From Henricia sp. BOLD:AAB3569 (taxonomy: Eukaryota; Echinodermata; Asteroidea; Spinulosida; Echinasteridae): a stretch of DNA of 64,000 nt. Location of the stretch: NCBI GenBank assembly GCA_037783545.1, contig JBBELK010001383.1:46078-110077 (forward strand), given 5' to 3'. Below, piece after piece: positions 35,354 to 47,144 of the stretch; the first letter of the stretch is position 1, and every line of letters starts with the position of its first letter. The notes under the pieces were generated by a model. The model was given only the letters and a program-made list of their open reading frames with translations. It was not told where the DNA came from and made no database searches. The position numbers and the translations under genes are program-made.

Positions 35354-36288
35354 ATGAACGATAAGAGGTTTAGTAAGTTGTATTACGGGCCCAGGGGCTA
35401 CTGGCGTGGAGAGGGGCAGTAGAGGCATTAGCTAAAAAAGCAAAGACGAGCGAAGCAGAATCTAGAAATTGGTTACAGAAGCAGGCAATGTGGCAAATTT
35501 ATCTACCACCGCCGACGTATATACCCAGGCCTACTTCTTTAAATTCTAGTTACGGCGTACCAAACGTCATGCATCAAGCGTTGACGGTCGTAGACGTGGC
35601 GAGTAGATATAAAGAAGCCGAGCCACTGACGTCTAAGACTGCGGACCAAGTTACCGGCGCAATTAACAAAATTTATAAGAGATCGCCTTTGACGTGGCCA
35701 AAGATTATTGAAGTAGACCCAGGCAGAGAGTTTATGGGTAGTTTTAGCGCACTCATGAGTACAAATGACGTAATCGTACAACGCGGTATACCAGGTTTAC
35801 ATCGAGCCCAAGGTATAGTAGAGCGATTTAATAGGTCATTGGCCGAAATATTATTCGGCCATCAGTACTCTGAAGAAATGCTCGAACCAAAGTCGAGAAA
35901 TACAGAGTGGGTAAAGAGACTACCAGACGTCATCGAAGCTATGAACGACGAAGAAACGCGTTTGATCGGCAAGAAGCCCATAGCCGTCATTACATTGAAG
36001 AGAGTCGAGCAAACACCCTCTGCGCCCGGTGTTAAAGAGACACTGTTAAAAATAGGTAAAGATTTAGTCAGGTATATGTATCAACTGGGTGAATCAGAGG
36101 GTGGTGAAAAGAGGCGGGCGACAGATCCTATATGGTCTTTTCAGACGTTTACCATCAAAGAGTACACGCGCGTCAGCGGGCAACCAATCTTGTATTATTT
36201 AAACGACCCTGCGCCAAAGAGGTCTTTTGTGCGACAAGAGCTTCAAGTCGTTCCGGTAGACACAGAGCTCCCCCCTTCCGTCAAGTAA
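35354..36288 (+). pseudogene. Polinton copy A: retroviral-like integrase, frameshifted near N-terminus
   Basis: The main frame (35488-36288, 266 codons) has an rve-type core: LTVVDVASRYKEAEP with the first Asp, IEVDPGREFMG with the second, and QGIVERFNRSLAE with the Glu. A basic C-terminal region follows. An upstream ATG at 35354 starts an N-terminal segment in another frame that meets a stop near 35419, so a frame change at about 35415 separates the two parts. Copy B has exactly the same change. The enzyme would join element ends to target DNA. The last 90 bp overlap the polymerase gene tail to tail. Confidence 0.85.
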
Positions 36289-37911
36289 TGTCCGTACGCT
36301 AGAGTATTTATGCCGTCGGCTAGAAGGTATCTCTTGGTATCTAGCGGTGAAATTGCTAATTTTTTTCTGAGTGATCGAGTAAATTTGATGTTTTTCACTC
36401 TTTAAAATGTTTTGATCTTGGTAAAAGCAAGTCTTGTCGAATAGCGATTTATTGTACAAATTTAAAGTCAGGTTGTCTTTCACCACTACCTTTTTGATAC
36501 CTTTTGCCTTTTTGATGACGTCTCGCTCGGTCTGAATGGCATACAGTTTTGGTCTGATGCACACCGCCTCTATAATTTGTTGACCCGCGGTCTCGTCTTT
36601 AAATTTACATATGACCTTTTTATTAGTTTTGTCATACATCTCGTGGTCCTCCGGATAATTTGAAAAGTCGTATAGGTGCTTATACTTGGCCATGTCTGCG
36701 TATACGTCATCCGTTTTAATTTCCAAGAGAAGGCTGTCAGTGTCAGTGTACACTAGGTTTACATTATTGTTGTACTTGCGCTTCTTTCATGCATCCTGCT
36801 TGAAAGATAAAATTATGTGAATCTTGGTCAACTTTAATCCGAGATTGAGATACAGTTTTAGAGTTTGATAATGAACGACGTATTTTGTTATATTTTTCAG
36901 AGTGCACATTAATTTGTCGACGCCGGGTGGTGATAGTTCATTGATTTCGATTGGTCGTCGTTGGTAATCTGAAAACCACTCTTGAGGAACGTCCAAGTTT
37001 TCCGGAGCCAGTGGGTAATCGTTGTGTTTGTCGTGTAATTCTTTAGGATATTCCAAGTCTACTTCCAAAATGTATCCTCTTTCAGATTGCGCTTCCAGCA
37101 GTTTTAGTACATCTTCCGTGAAGAATTTAATTTTTCTGTCAGTTAACCATTTAAAGTCTCTTATAGGCAGCGGTTGAGACATTGCCCACCCGTATAAATT
37201 ATTGGCATCCAAATATTGTATAAATGCGCTCGGCTTTGTTTCGTCGTAATCTTGCACGTATTTGTTATTAGCTCTGGCATATCTCTTAGCGCCAACGGTA
37301 GAAATTCCACCACTTATTCCTCGTTCTACAAAAAGGTACATGTCGTAATCAGTAAGTAATTCCAGTTGAGCCTTTGAATGTTTTAGCAAGGCGTCCCAGC
37401 TGAGGCCCGGAAGTGTAAAGTTATTAGCTGGGTCTAGCCCGTAGTGCTCCAGGCAAGTCTGTCTATAATTCTGGAAAATGTCTGCTAAGAGTAAAGTGTC
37501 AGTCTGTACGTATAGGTCGTGATATTCCCCCCATATTAGAGATTTCAAATTCTCGCCAAGCTCTTTGAGCGTGCAGGTAGTCTTTGTCAGATACGTTACT
37601 GTTGTTCAACTTGCTATAAAATTTGGATTTTGGTGGTAATTCTGTCTCTTTAAATTTGCCGAAAGAATCCATGTACTCATATGGATAAACACCCTTTTTC
37701 AATATCAACTTGAATTTTTCTTCGTCTTGGGTTAGAGTTTTAAAGCAGGTTAAATTGCTCGCTAGGACATATTTTACTCAGTTTATCTAGCGAGCTAGCT
37801 AAAAAGTGAAACGAGTCTACAAATCTCAGCTGTCCTAACGAAAATGAAATGTATTTTTCTGAAGTCTTTGGTATGCAAAAGATGTCTCCGCTGAAATTTG
37901 ATATGCCCTGC
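36199..37911 (-). pseudogene. Polinton copy A: family-B DNA polymerase, middle and C-terminal parts
   Basis: Reading the minus strand from 37911, the frame shows an RFVDSFHFL-type exonuclease segment, breaks near 37745 (extra T relative to copy B), continues at 37708-37499 and 37548-36787 with an Exo III-like YVQTDTLLLAD and polymerase motif A (YLDANNLYGWAM), and then at 36753-36199 with motif C (YTDTDSLLLEI). Motif B is absent: about 345 bp present in copy B at 43603-43946 are deleted near 36790. The gene is cut at 37911 by the LINE. This is the protein-primed polymerase type used by Polintons. It is inactive here. Confidence 0.85.
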
Positions 37912-38237
37912 ATTTATTTATTTATTTATTTATTTATACCATTTCTTTACCCAGGGTATGCCCAAACAGTTAAAAACTGGTTTCCATTGGGGCCCTGCGT
38001 ACATAAATTATTACATAAAAACAATTAAAATTACACTCAAAGGAACAAGTGACAAACAAAATACATCTTAACATAATATTACAGTTACAAATAATTATGT
38101 ACAAATAAAACATTCCAGAAATTAAACTAGTATCACAAAATTAATTGGTAATTATACTTAAATCACCCAGCCAGATTTTTCGTAGTTCTTGTTTGAATGT
38201 ACTTAATGAATCAATAGTCCTAAGTTGTTCAGGCAGG

Positions 38238-41213
38238 TTATTCCATATGTTTGCACCGGTCATAGCTAAACCTTTTGGCATAAGATTCTTTTTTGACTAA
38301 TTGAACTTTCAATACCTTATTACTTGCTGGTCGCGTTTCACGAATCGGTGTAAATAGGGTAAAAAGGTTCGACATGTACGAGGGAGTCATGTTGTTTAGA
38401 CATTTAAAAACAAGAATAGCCTTTTTATATTTAACTCTTTCAGAAAAGGGGATCCAGTTAAGTCTAGCAAACATAACTGCTGACGGGGTAAGAAAGGTGC
38501 ATTTTAAGATCATTCGTGCTGCTCTTTTTAGACATTTATTGAGAATGCTGTCATGAGATATGTATCTTCCTCCCCATACAGTGCAACAATATTCTAAAGA
38601 GGGCATAATTAAGCTTACAAAAAGTATGTGTAGGCTACTCTGTGTAACACAGTCACGTATTCTATACAACATGCCCAGTTTAGACGAAACTGTTTTTCTT
38701 ACATATTCAACGTGAGGGCCCCCAACTCAATGTCTCGTCAATAATAACTCCTAAGCATTTACAACACTTTGCTCTAATAATAAGATTATTGGCAATAAAC
38801 AAATTTAGTTCTGTATTTGAGATTTTCTGCCTTGAACCAATAAGAATACATTTAGTTTTGTTGGCATTTACGGCAAGTTTATTAATTACGCACCAATTGT
38901 AAAATCTGTCAAGAGCTATATTCAAATTATCTTCTATGTCTTTAATACTGGAGGAGCTACATGTTAAGGTTGAGTCATCTGCATACATGAACAAACTGCA
39001 GTTATGGGGTATACAAGATGGCAAATTACTGGTATAAATGATGAATAAAAGTGGGCCCAAGATCGATCCCTGTGGAACACCAGTATTAAGTTGCAAAGCC
39101 TTTGATATATTGCCTCCAATATTTACAGACTGACTGCGGCCACTTAAGTAAGACTTTAACCAATTGGTTAAGGAAGTTGAAATATTAAGCCTTTTAAATT
39201 TGCTGAGGAGGATTTCATGATCGACACAATCAAAAGCTTTACTTAGGTCTATAAACACACTACCTGTGACCTCTCCATTCTCCATAGCATGGAGACATTT
39301 ATTTGTTAAATCATGAAGGGTGCTTTCAGTGGAGTGCAATGGTCTAAATCCTGACTGACAGATGGGAATTAAATTGTTTTCTTCAAGGTAAGTATACACT
39401 GCAGAGTGCATCCATCTTTATAAAATTTTAGAGACAATTGGCAGTATAGAAATGGGTCGATAATTACTTGTGCTGCATTTGTCCCCTCCTTTATGAATTG
39501 GCGTTACCAAAGCGTATTTCAGTCTTTGGGGTATATTTCACTTCTTATGGAGAGTTTAAAGATATGAGTCAAGCTTTTAGTGATATACGGAGAAGCAATT
39601 TTAATCATTTTAACACTTATGCCATCCGGACCTGTTGTTTTCCCAACTGACATTGATGATATCTGTTTTTGAACGAACTCTTCTGTAATATTAGGCACCA
39701 CGCATTCATCATCAAGCAACCCATGGTTAATAGTACAAGTATTGTCTTCTTTATAGTCACATTGGGCGCTATTACCAGAGATATGTTTACCAATTGTAGA
39801 AAAATATTCATTTAATGTATCAGCAATGCCAATAGGATTGTCAATATTTTGCCCATTTGGGGAACAGATAGAATTTGGAAAACCTTTCTGTTTATTGGGA
39901 ATAACCTCCTTTAACTTTTTCCACAACATAGACGAATTGCCTTCGTTTTCTTCAATGGATGATGTGAAATATTCACTTTTCTTTGTGCGGATTTTACTAG
40001 TTATTGCATTGCGCAGCTTTTTGTAAGAATCCCAATGGATTTGCGAGCCTGAGCGTTTAGCAGTTCTGTGTGTACGATCACGCTGCCGCATTAGTTGAAG
40101 ACGTTCGCCATCGAGCCAAGGTAAGGAGGTACCTCGAATACGTTTTGTTTTCATTGGTGCATGCAAGTTAATAATATTCATAAAAAGAGAGTACCAAATA
40201 GACCATGCTTCGTCTACGTCATGACAGTTTAGGACATTTTGCCATGGTGCATAACGAAGATCCTCTTTTAAAACATCGTTTTCCGTTTCTTTAAAACATC
40301 GAAAATTAATTGAACGGCCTTTCAATTTAGGGGTTTTCCAACTATGTACACCATAAACAAGATAGTGATCACTTATTACAACTGGTAAGACACCACAATC
40401 TTTTGTAAGCTCTGGGTGAGTGCTAAAAATGAGATCAATTGTAGTTTGAGTCGATTCAGTAACACGAGTCGGTTCATGTATGAGTTGCGTCATTTGAAAC
40501 AAATTTAAACAAGACGTAATTGGGTCCGAGTTCACAATATCGTCGTTTTCGGAAACGTCGATATTGAAATCGCCAGTTACAATTATTTCTTTATGTTCAC
40601 AAGAGGCCTTATCAATAACATTACTTAATTTATCAATTAAATCGACACAGCTTGAAGGTGGTCTGTAAATATAACTGATAAGCACAGGTTGCCTTTGTTT
40701 ACACTTAATTTCAACCCATATGCATTCGACATCATCTGTTTCAAGGTCTTCACGACGTATGAAGGTCAAACTGTTTCGAATAAACATGGCAACTCCACCA
40801 CCATGGCGGTTTCTGTGTTTTCTGACAATAGAGTAATTAGGTAGGTTGATCTCTTCGTCGGTAATTGAATAGTCACAAAACGTTTCGTTTAAACAGATGA
40901 TATCAAATGGATTTCTGGACATTAATATCGAAAAATTGTCAAATTTATTGATTATGCTTCTTATATTAAGATGTGTAAATGAGAAACCCTCTGAGCTATG
41001 GTTGTATATTACACCGGTCCTTGCTCTGGGGATTGAGCATCTCTCTGACCGTTTGGAGGTGTTTGTTCCACTCGTACTCCTGGCCTCGATAGTGGATGTG
41101 AGGAGTTCTTGTCTGAATCCTCGAGTGCCACCGTTGGTTGAGATTGACTGCATGCTGTTTCCAATGTAGGTGCGGATAGAACTGATTGGCTTTTCGAAAA
41201 ACCTCGTAGGCAT
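38238..41213 (-). pseudogene. LINE ORF2: endonuclease and reverse transcriptase, frameshifted
   Basis: The frame 41213-39519 carries an AP-endonuclease domain: FTHLNIRSIINK, DIICLNETFCD (Glu), VTGDFNIDVS, TIDLIFS and VISDHYLV (Asp-His). It then enters the RT N-terminus (VGKTTGPDGISVKMIK). After a break near 39515-39415 the RT continues at 39411-38707 with SVFIDLSKAFDCVDHE, GVPQGSILGPLLF and MYADDSTLT (YADD at residues 143-146). After another break near 38705 the C-terminal region continues at 38672-38238. At least two lesions make it inactive as read. Confidence 0.88.
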
Positions 41214-42519
41214 CTCGATTCGCAGTAGTCTGTTTCTTTAGAACGTCAGAGTACAGGCTCTCACCAAACTGGGTTCTCTGACTGCAGGACACTTGATGTG
41301 AAGTTGTGTCTCCGGTGTTCTCGGGTGAAACAGCGATGTGTCGGATAATGTTCGTGGCTAGGAGACGTACTCCTGTTGAATTAAGGTGAACTCCGTCCGA
41401 GAGAAGATGACTGGAATTTATGTTTCCATTGTCAATGAAACCCCATGTATTTTGGGTCGCGATCGATCTCAACAGATTATTGGAATCATCGACCTTCTTG
41501 TGTTGGGGCGCTGACTGGTTTTTCCGGTGTATAATCGATGAGATTGTCACTGATCTTGGCTTTAGTGATTCACCGAGGGAAGTGATCTTTGCAGCAATAG
41601 TCTCTGGATTGTCGGACAAGTTGTTGGTTCCAACATGCAAAATTATTTCAGAGACGTCATACTTAGCCGACAAATGTTTGGCGTTAGGGGCAACGTCATC
41701 AATTTTCGCTCCATGCATGGTTTGACAGATTACTTTCTTTTGCCTACTCAATCGCCTAGGTTGGAGTCGTTTAATCATAGAATCGCCAATGATCAAAAAA
41801 TCTGCCAGGTTGTTTTTGTTGGGCGAATCTCGATTTATCGGGTTAGATGGCGTTTTGTTCTTGTCCTTATGTTTCTTACGATATTGTGCCAACTGTTCCT
41901 CAAACGAGAAATGTTTGGTTGAAGTCCTGTCCAGTGTCGGGGGTGCAGCGGGTCTCTGCTTCTCGCCAGGGGGAGACGGAGTGTGGGATTTCAGTACTTC
42001 AAAGTAGGAGTCGATCAACAACTCGGCCTCGGTCCGTGAATCATCCATGCTGTCGTCGATGATGTCCGGGTCACCCTCCGCCGTGGCTAATGCAGCGAAG
42101 CGGTTAGACGTTGACACCGTTGTATGACTAGCCTGACTCGTTGCATGTTGGTGGTTTCGGCTCAATGCACAGGTAGGGGACTTTGAATGGGCATCAGCAC
42201 TACGAGAAAAAGGGCTCATTAACATATCAATAGTACTGCGAAGAGCGTCGCATTCCTTCTTCAGCCCATCTATTGTTTTCATTTCTGAACAAGAGGAAGA
42301 AATATTGCTGGAAATTATTGAAATTTGGTCCGAAAATTTTCGATCAAGCAATTGAATGTCGCTTTGAACTTGTGATACAGCCTGGAAAATGGCGTTCAGG
42401 ATATGATAGGTTCTGATGGGGCGAGCTCGGGGGCCATCGTGGCGTCTGTCGTCATGATACTTGTAGCGGGTACATGTTTCGGCTGTTTGGGTTTGGGTTG
42501 GCCAACCGAGCTTAGGCAA
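40996..42519 (-). CDS. LINE ORF1 with SGNH/GDSL esterase-like domain
   Basis: The frame has 507 codons. After a low-complexity N-terminal half, residues 241-254 read FLIIGDSMIKRL (block I, Ser247 as nucleophile), residues 293-302 contain HVGTNNLSD (block III) and residues 375-380 read DGVHLN (block V, Asp375 and His378). This is the esterase-type ORF1 known from CR1 and L2 elements, an RNA-binding or chaperone accessory protein of unclear substrate. The frame overlaps the first 218 bases of ORF2. A further open stretch at 42593-42396 in another frame may be its displaced N-terminus. Confidence 0.82.
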   Translation of the reverse strand: MPKLGWPTQTQTAETCTRYKYHDDRRHDGPRARPIRTYHILNAIFQAVSQVQSDIQLLDRKFSDQISIISSNISSSCSEMKTIDGLKKECDALRSTIDMLMSPFSRSADAHSKSPTCALSRNHQHATSQASHTTVSTSNRFAALATAEGDPDIIDDSMDDSRTEAELLIDSYFEVLKSHTPSPPGEKQRPAAPPTLDRTSTKHFSFEEQLAQYRKKHKDKNKTPSNPINRDSPNKNNLADFLIIGDSMIKRLQPRRLSRQKKVICQTMHGAKIDDVAPNAKHLSAKYDVSEIILHVGTNNLSDNPETIAAKITSLGESLKPRSVTISSIIHRKNQSAPQHKKVDDSNNLLRSIATQNTWGFIDNGNINSSHLLSDGVHLNSTGVRLLATNIIRHIAVSPENTGDTTSHQVSCSQRTQFGESLYSDVLKKQTTANRDAYEVFRKANQFYPHLHWKQHAVNLNQRWHSRIQTRTPHIHYRGQEYEWNKHLQTVREMLNPQSKDRCNIQP

Positions 42520-42587
42520 GACTTCGGGAAACTGTTACGATGGCCAAACATATAGAGACATAATTCCTTTATGTCATCCGCAACTGT

Positions 42588-44529
42588 TTTCACTTTTTAG
42601 CTAGCTCGCTAGATAAACTGAGTAAAATATGTCCTAGCGAGCAATTTAACCTGCTTAAAACTCTAACCCAAGACGAAGAAAAATTCAAGTTGATATTGAA
42701 AAGGGTGTTTATCCATATGAGTACATGGATTCTTTCGGCAAATTTAAAGTGACAAAATTACCACAAAAATTCAAATTTTATAGCAAGTTGAACAACAGTA
42801 ACGTATCTGACAAAGACTACCTGCACGCTCAAAGAGCTTGGCAAGAATTTGAAATCTCTAATATGGGGGGAATATCACAACCTATACGTACAGGCTGACA
42901 CTTTACTCTTAGCAGGCATTTTCCAGAATTTTAGACAGACTTGCCTGGAGCACTACGGGCTAGACCCAGCTAATTACTTTACACTTCCGGGCCTCAGCTG
43001 GGACGCCCTGCTAAAACATTCAAAGGCTAAACTAGAATTACTTACTGATTACGACATGTACCTTTTTGTAGAACAAGGAATAAGGGGTGGAATTTCTACT
43101 GTTGGCGCTAAGAGATATGCCAGAGCTAATAACAAATACGTGCAAGATCACGACGAAACAAAGCCGAGCGCATTTATACAATATTTGGATGCCAATAATT
43201 TATACGGGTGGGCAATGTCTCAACCGCTGCCTATAAGAGACTTTAAATGGTTAACTGACAGAATTCTTCACGGAAGATGTACTAAAACTGCTGGAAGCGC
43301 AATCTGAAAGAGGATACATTTTGGAAGTAGACTTGGAATATCCTAAAGAATTACACGACAAACACAACGATTACCCACTGGCTCCGGAAAACTTGGACGT
43401 TCCTCAAGAGTGGTTTTCAGATTACCAACGACGACCAATCGAAATCAATGAACTATCACCACCCGGCGTTGACAAATTAATGTTCACTCTGAAAAATATA
43501 ACAAAATACGTCGTTCATTATCAAACTCTAAAACTGTATCTCAATCTCGGATTAAAGTTGACCAAGATTCACATAATTTTATATTTCAAGCAGGATGCAT
43601 GGATGAAGTCGTACATTGACAAAAACACTCAGCTACGCAAGGAATCAAAATCAGATTTTGAGAAATACTTTTTTAAGCTGATGAATAATTCAGTCTTTGG
43701 CAAGACAATGGAAAACGTACGCAACCGTATAAAATCAGAGCTAGTCAGATTAGAAGACGAAAAGAAACTTTTGAAAATGTGCTCATTACCAAATTATGAA
43801 TCGACTACAGTCTTTGAAGACTGCAAACTGGCTATGGTAAACATGTACAAGAAAAAGACGATTCTCGACAAGCCAATCTACTGCGGTATGGCAATATTGG
43901 ACTTGTCTAAAACGCTAATGTACGACTTTTATTACAACCATTTGAAGCGCAAGTACAACAATAATGTAAACCTAGTGTACACTGACACTGACAGCCTTCT
44001 TTTGGAAATTAAAACGGATGACGTATACGCAGACATGGCCAAGTATAAGCACCTATACGACTTTTCAAATTATCCGGAGGACCACGAGATGTATGACAAA
44101 ACTAATAAAAAGGTCATAGGTAAATTTAAAGACGAGACCGCGGGTCAACAAATTATAGAGGCGGTGTGCATCAGACCAAAACTGTATGCCATTCAGACCG
44201 AGCGAGACGTCATCAAAAAGGCAAAAGGTATTAAAAAGGTAGTGGTGAAAGACAACCTGACTTTAAATTTGTACAATAAATCGCTATTCGACAAGACTTG
44301 CTTTTACCAAGATCAAAACATTTTAAAGAGTGAAAAACATCAAATTTACTCGATCACTCAGAAAAAAATTAGCAATTTCACCGCTAGATACCAAGAGATA
44401 CCTTCTAGCCGACGGCATAAATACTCTAGCGTACGGACATTACTTGACGGAAGGGGGCAGCTCTGTGTCTACCGGCACGACTTGAAGCTCTTGTCGCACA
44501 AAAGACCTCTTTGGCGCAGGGTCGTTTAA
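42588..44529 (+). pseudogene. Polinton copy B: family-B DNA polymerase, middle and C-terminal parts
   Basis: It starts at TTTCACTTTTTAGCTAGCTC, the inverted counterpart of 37811-37790. A frame break occurs near 42705. The frame 42849-43307 holds Exo III-like YVQAD and motif A (YLDANNLYGWAM), and an 8-bp deletion near 43265 breaks it. The frame 43321-44529 (402 codons) has motif B (KLMNNSVFGKTMEN, residues 119-132) and motif C (YTDTDS, residues 220-225). The leading codons of both frames are TTG and are not real starts. The N-terminal exonuclease region is missing here; see 48165-49310. Confidence 0.88.
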
Positions 44530-45374
44530 ATAATACAAGATTGGTTGCCCGCTGACGCGCGTGTACTCTTTGATGGTAAACGTCTGAAAAGACCATATAG
44601 GATCTGTCGCCCGCCTCTTTTCACCACCCTCTGATTCACCCGGTTGATACATATACCTGACTAAATATTTACCTATTTTTAACAGTGTCTCTTTAACACC
44701 GGGCGCAGAGGGTGTTTGCTCGACTCTCTTCAATGTAATGGCGTATATGGGCTTCTTGCCGATCAAACGCGTTTCTTCGTCGTTCATAGCTTCGATGACG
44801 TCTGGTAGTCTCTTTACCCACTCTGTATTTCTCGACTTTGGTTCGAGCTTTTCTTCAGAGTACTGATGGCCGAATAATATTTCGGCCAATGACCTATTAA
44901 ATCGCTCTACTATACCTTGGGCTCGATGTAAACCTGGTATACCGCGTTGTACGATTACGTCATTTTTACTCATGAGTGCGCTAAAACAACCCATAAACTC
45001 TCTGCCTGGGTCTACTTCAATAATCTTTGGCCACGTCAAAGGCGATCTCTTATAAATTTTGTTAATTGCGCCGGTAACTTGGTCCGCAGTCTTAGACGTC
45101 AGTGGCTCGGCTTCTTTATATCTACTCGCCACGTCTACGACCGTTAACGCTTGATGCATGACGTTTGGTACGCCGTAACTAGAATTTATAGAAGTAGGCC
45201 TGGGTATATACGTCGGCGGTGGTAGATAAATTTGCCACATTGCCTGCTTCTGTAACCAATTTCTAGATTCTGCTTCGCTCGTCTTTGCTTTTTTAGCTAA
45301 TGCCTCTACTGCCCCTCTCCACGCCAGTAGCCCCTGGGCCCGTAATACAACTTACTAAACCTCTTATCGTTCAT
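44440..45374 (-). pseudogene. Polinton copy B: retroviral-like integrase, frameshifted near N-terminus
   Basis: The main frame 45240-44440 (266 codons) is almost identical to copy A: VVDVASRYKEAEP, IEVDPGREFMG and QGIVERFNRSLAE give the D-D-E set. An ATG at 45374 starts the N-terminal part in another frame, with the same break as copy A near 45312. The gene overlaps the polymerase C-terminus by 90 bp on the opposite strand. Confidence 0.85.
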
Positions 45375-45389
45375 GGCCATTTATTTTAT

Positions 45390-45811
45390 TTAGATATATT
45401 TGTAAATCAAAAATGTCAGTAAACCCAGACCTCCCACGATAAATACTATCTCACCATCTTTTACGTTCTCTGGTTTGGTATAAAAGTCGGACAATTTAGG
45501 CTCGCGCTGCAGTCCGACCGGTAGTTCTATGTCTTCGCCGGTGACTTTGTTGTATTCGTACAATGCTTCATCGACTTCGTTAAAGGTATGTTTAGCATGT
45601 GCTTCCTTTTAAGTCGGTCGTTCAAATAATCCAAGTATTTTAAACGGTTTTCTTCAAACTCTTGTTTTGATTTACCTAAATCTTCTAACGCCAAATCGTG
45701 TCGTTTACGTTCTTCGTCGGATTTTCCGAGTTTAGAAAACATAAAATTTGATCCCGTGAACGCCAACGCGTTAACAAAGGCTCTACCCAACATCATAGCG
45801 ATCGATGCCAT
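45390..45811 (-). pseudogene. Polinton copy B: small membrane protein, frameshifted
   Basis: The frame from 45811 has a hydrophobic N-terminus (MLGRAFVNALAFTGSNFMF), then a charged helical, probably coiled-coil stretch (DEERKRHDLALEDLGKSKQE). The true C-terminus lies in another frame downstream of about 45610, with a terminal membrane segment ending at 45390. It would be a minor virion or membrane protein by position, with no family assigned. Confidence 0.65.
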
Positions 45812-45871
45812 TTTAATTAAAGTGATACAAATTTAAATATAAAATTATCAGTTTTATATAATAAAATAAAG
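45812..45871. promoter_or_regulatory. Divergent promoter spacer of Polinton copy B
   Basis: Sixty AT-rich bases between the divergent ATGs contain TATAAAATTATCAG and TTTTATATAATAAAAT. TATA-like words face both directions. It is inferred to serve both genes because no other space exists. Confidence 0.5.
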
Positions 45872-47143
45872 ATGAATAAGCACTTTGGAGAGAAAATTGA
45901 TCCTTACAGAGTAATAAAAAACCCAAATTATATTAAAGGCCAGAGAAGGTTAATTTGCTCCGAGGTATCTGCCGAGACCGCGAGTGCCGGCAGTACTTTT
46001 AATCTCGATTTCCCAAAATGGACAAACGACGACGTGTTGATTCCGGGGACGGCATTGTTGATGTTTAGAATAGTAATAAATAGCGACACGGACGATAATA
46101 AAACTCTTTACAACAACGTGTTTTGCAATATCGTAAAGCAGATGCGAATTTCAATGAATGGGAACGAGATTTACAACTTGGATGATTACGACGTCTACAA
46201 GTCTTATAAAGATCACTGGATATCGTCTCATCACCAAAATAATTTGAGTCTATTTGGTATTGAAAAACCAAACGTAACTAAACTCAGGGTAGAAGCGGAA
46301 TACGCGGTAAGCACGGACAAGGGTGACGTGGCGGTAGCTAACGCATACGGCAAGTTTTACGCCATTCCGTTAGACATTGGAATTTTAACCGACCATCACC
46401 CGTTTTATCCTAGTGGATTAGAGGGAAAATTATCTTTTGCCATCAAGTGGAACGATCACTCAAAAGTTGTAAAGTCTACCGACGACAGCGCGACTTACAA
46501 GATTACTCACTTGAAATTGCAATACGAGGTCATAAACGATTCAAAACTAGCTACCCAAATTAGAGACAGGTACATGAGGGGAGTTTCTTTTTATTTCGAC
46601 AGAGTCCACCACCAAAATGAAAATATTCTAAACAGATCCGACAACGCGTGGACGCTCAACATTAACACCAACGTCAAGAGTTTGAAGGGCGTGTTTTTAA
46701 TTTTCAAGGACTTGACGGACAAAAACCCACAAAACAGTTATAACCCAGACTTGACTAAAGTAAAAGTTCAAGTCGAGGGCATGCCGGAAGCGTTGTACGT
46801 ACCCGAACTAAGACGAGATCAACACTTTGGCGAGATTTGCAAGTACTTTGTAGACGGCCTAGAAACACACACTCCGTCGGCCGTGTCGAAATACGTCCAA
46901 TGCTTTATATTGCAATGAGCAAGTACCTGACCGACAAATATGCCCTTTGGCTTGATTACAGGACTTCCGACGATAACTCGGCGCATGGAAGCGGCAGGCA
47001 CATTGGTTCCTCACGGTGGCGGTATTCAAATTGAGCTGACGTCGGCTGATGAAACCACCGGTCAATTAAAGTGCTATATCTATTTGGTCATGGACTCTAA
47101 ATTAGTAATTAGAGAGGGTAGATTTAATAGTCTTCAATATTAA
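45872..47143 (+). pseudogene. Polinton copy B: capsid-like protein with two frame changes near its end
   Basis: The main frame 45872-46918 has 348 codons. It opens with NKHFGEKIDPYRVI and contains DVLIPGTALLMFRIV, YALSTDKGDVAVANAYGKF-like and FYFDRVHHQNENIL segments. The C-terminal region continues in other frames at about 46890-46990 (MSKYLTDKYALWLDY) and 46984-47143 (GGGIQIELTSADETTG), so two frame changes occur between 46900 and 46990. Total length would be about 420 residues. Proteins of this kind are widespread in cnidarian and other Polintons and are taken as double-jelly-roll major capsid proteins. I infer this from position between integrase and ATPase and from recollection, not from a fold search. 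Confidence 0.72.
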
Positions 47144-47144
47144 A

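Larger units (their letters stand above)
37912..42587 (-). mobile_element. CR1/L2-like LINE between the inverted Polinton copies
   Basis: On the minus strand the element has ORF1, then ORF2 (EN-RT), then a 3' UTR of about 320 bp and an (AAAT)n tail at 37913-37937, which directly abuts polymerase copy A. The 5' boundary lies near 42587, where the inverted Polinton sequence of copy B starts. No clear target-site duplication is visible, because the two flanks are different positions of the polymerase gene in opposite orientation. Confidence 0.85.

Noticed and set aside
42849-43321. Initiation of separate polymerase genes at these frame starts
   Set aside because: The first codons are TTG within continuous polymerase similarity. 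The frame edges come from small deletions, not from real starts.
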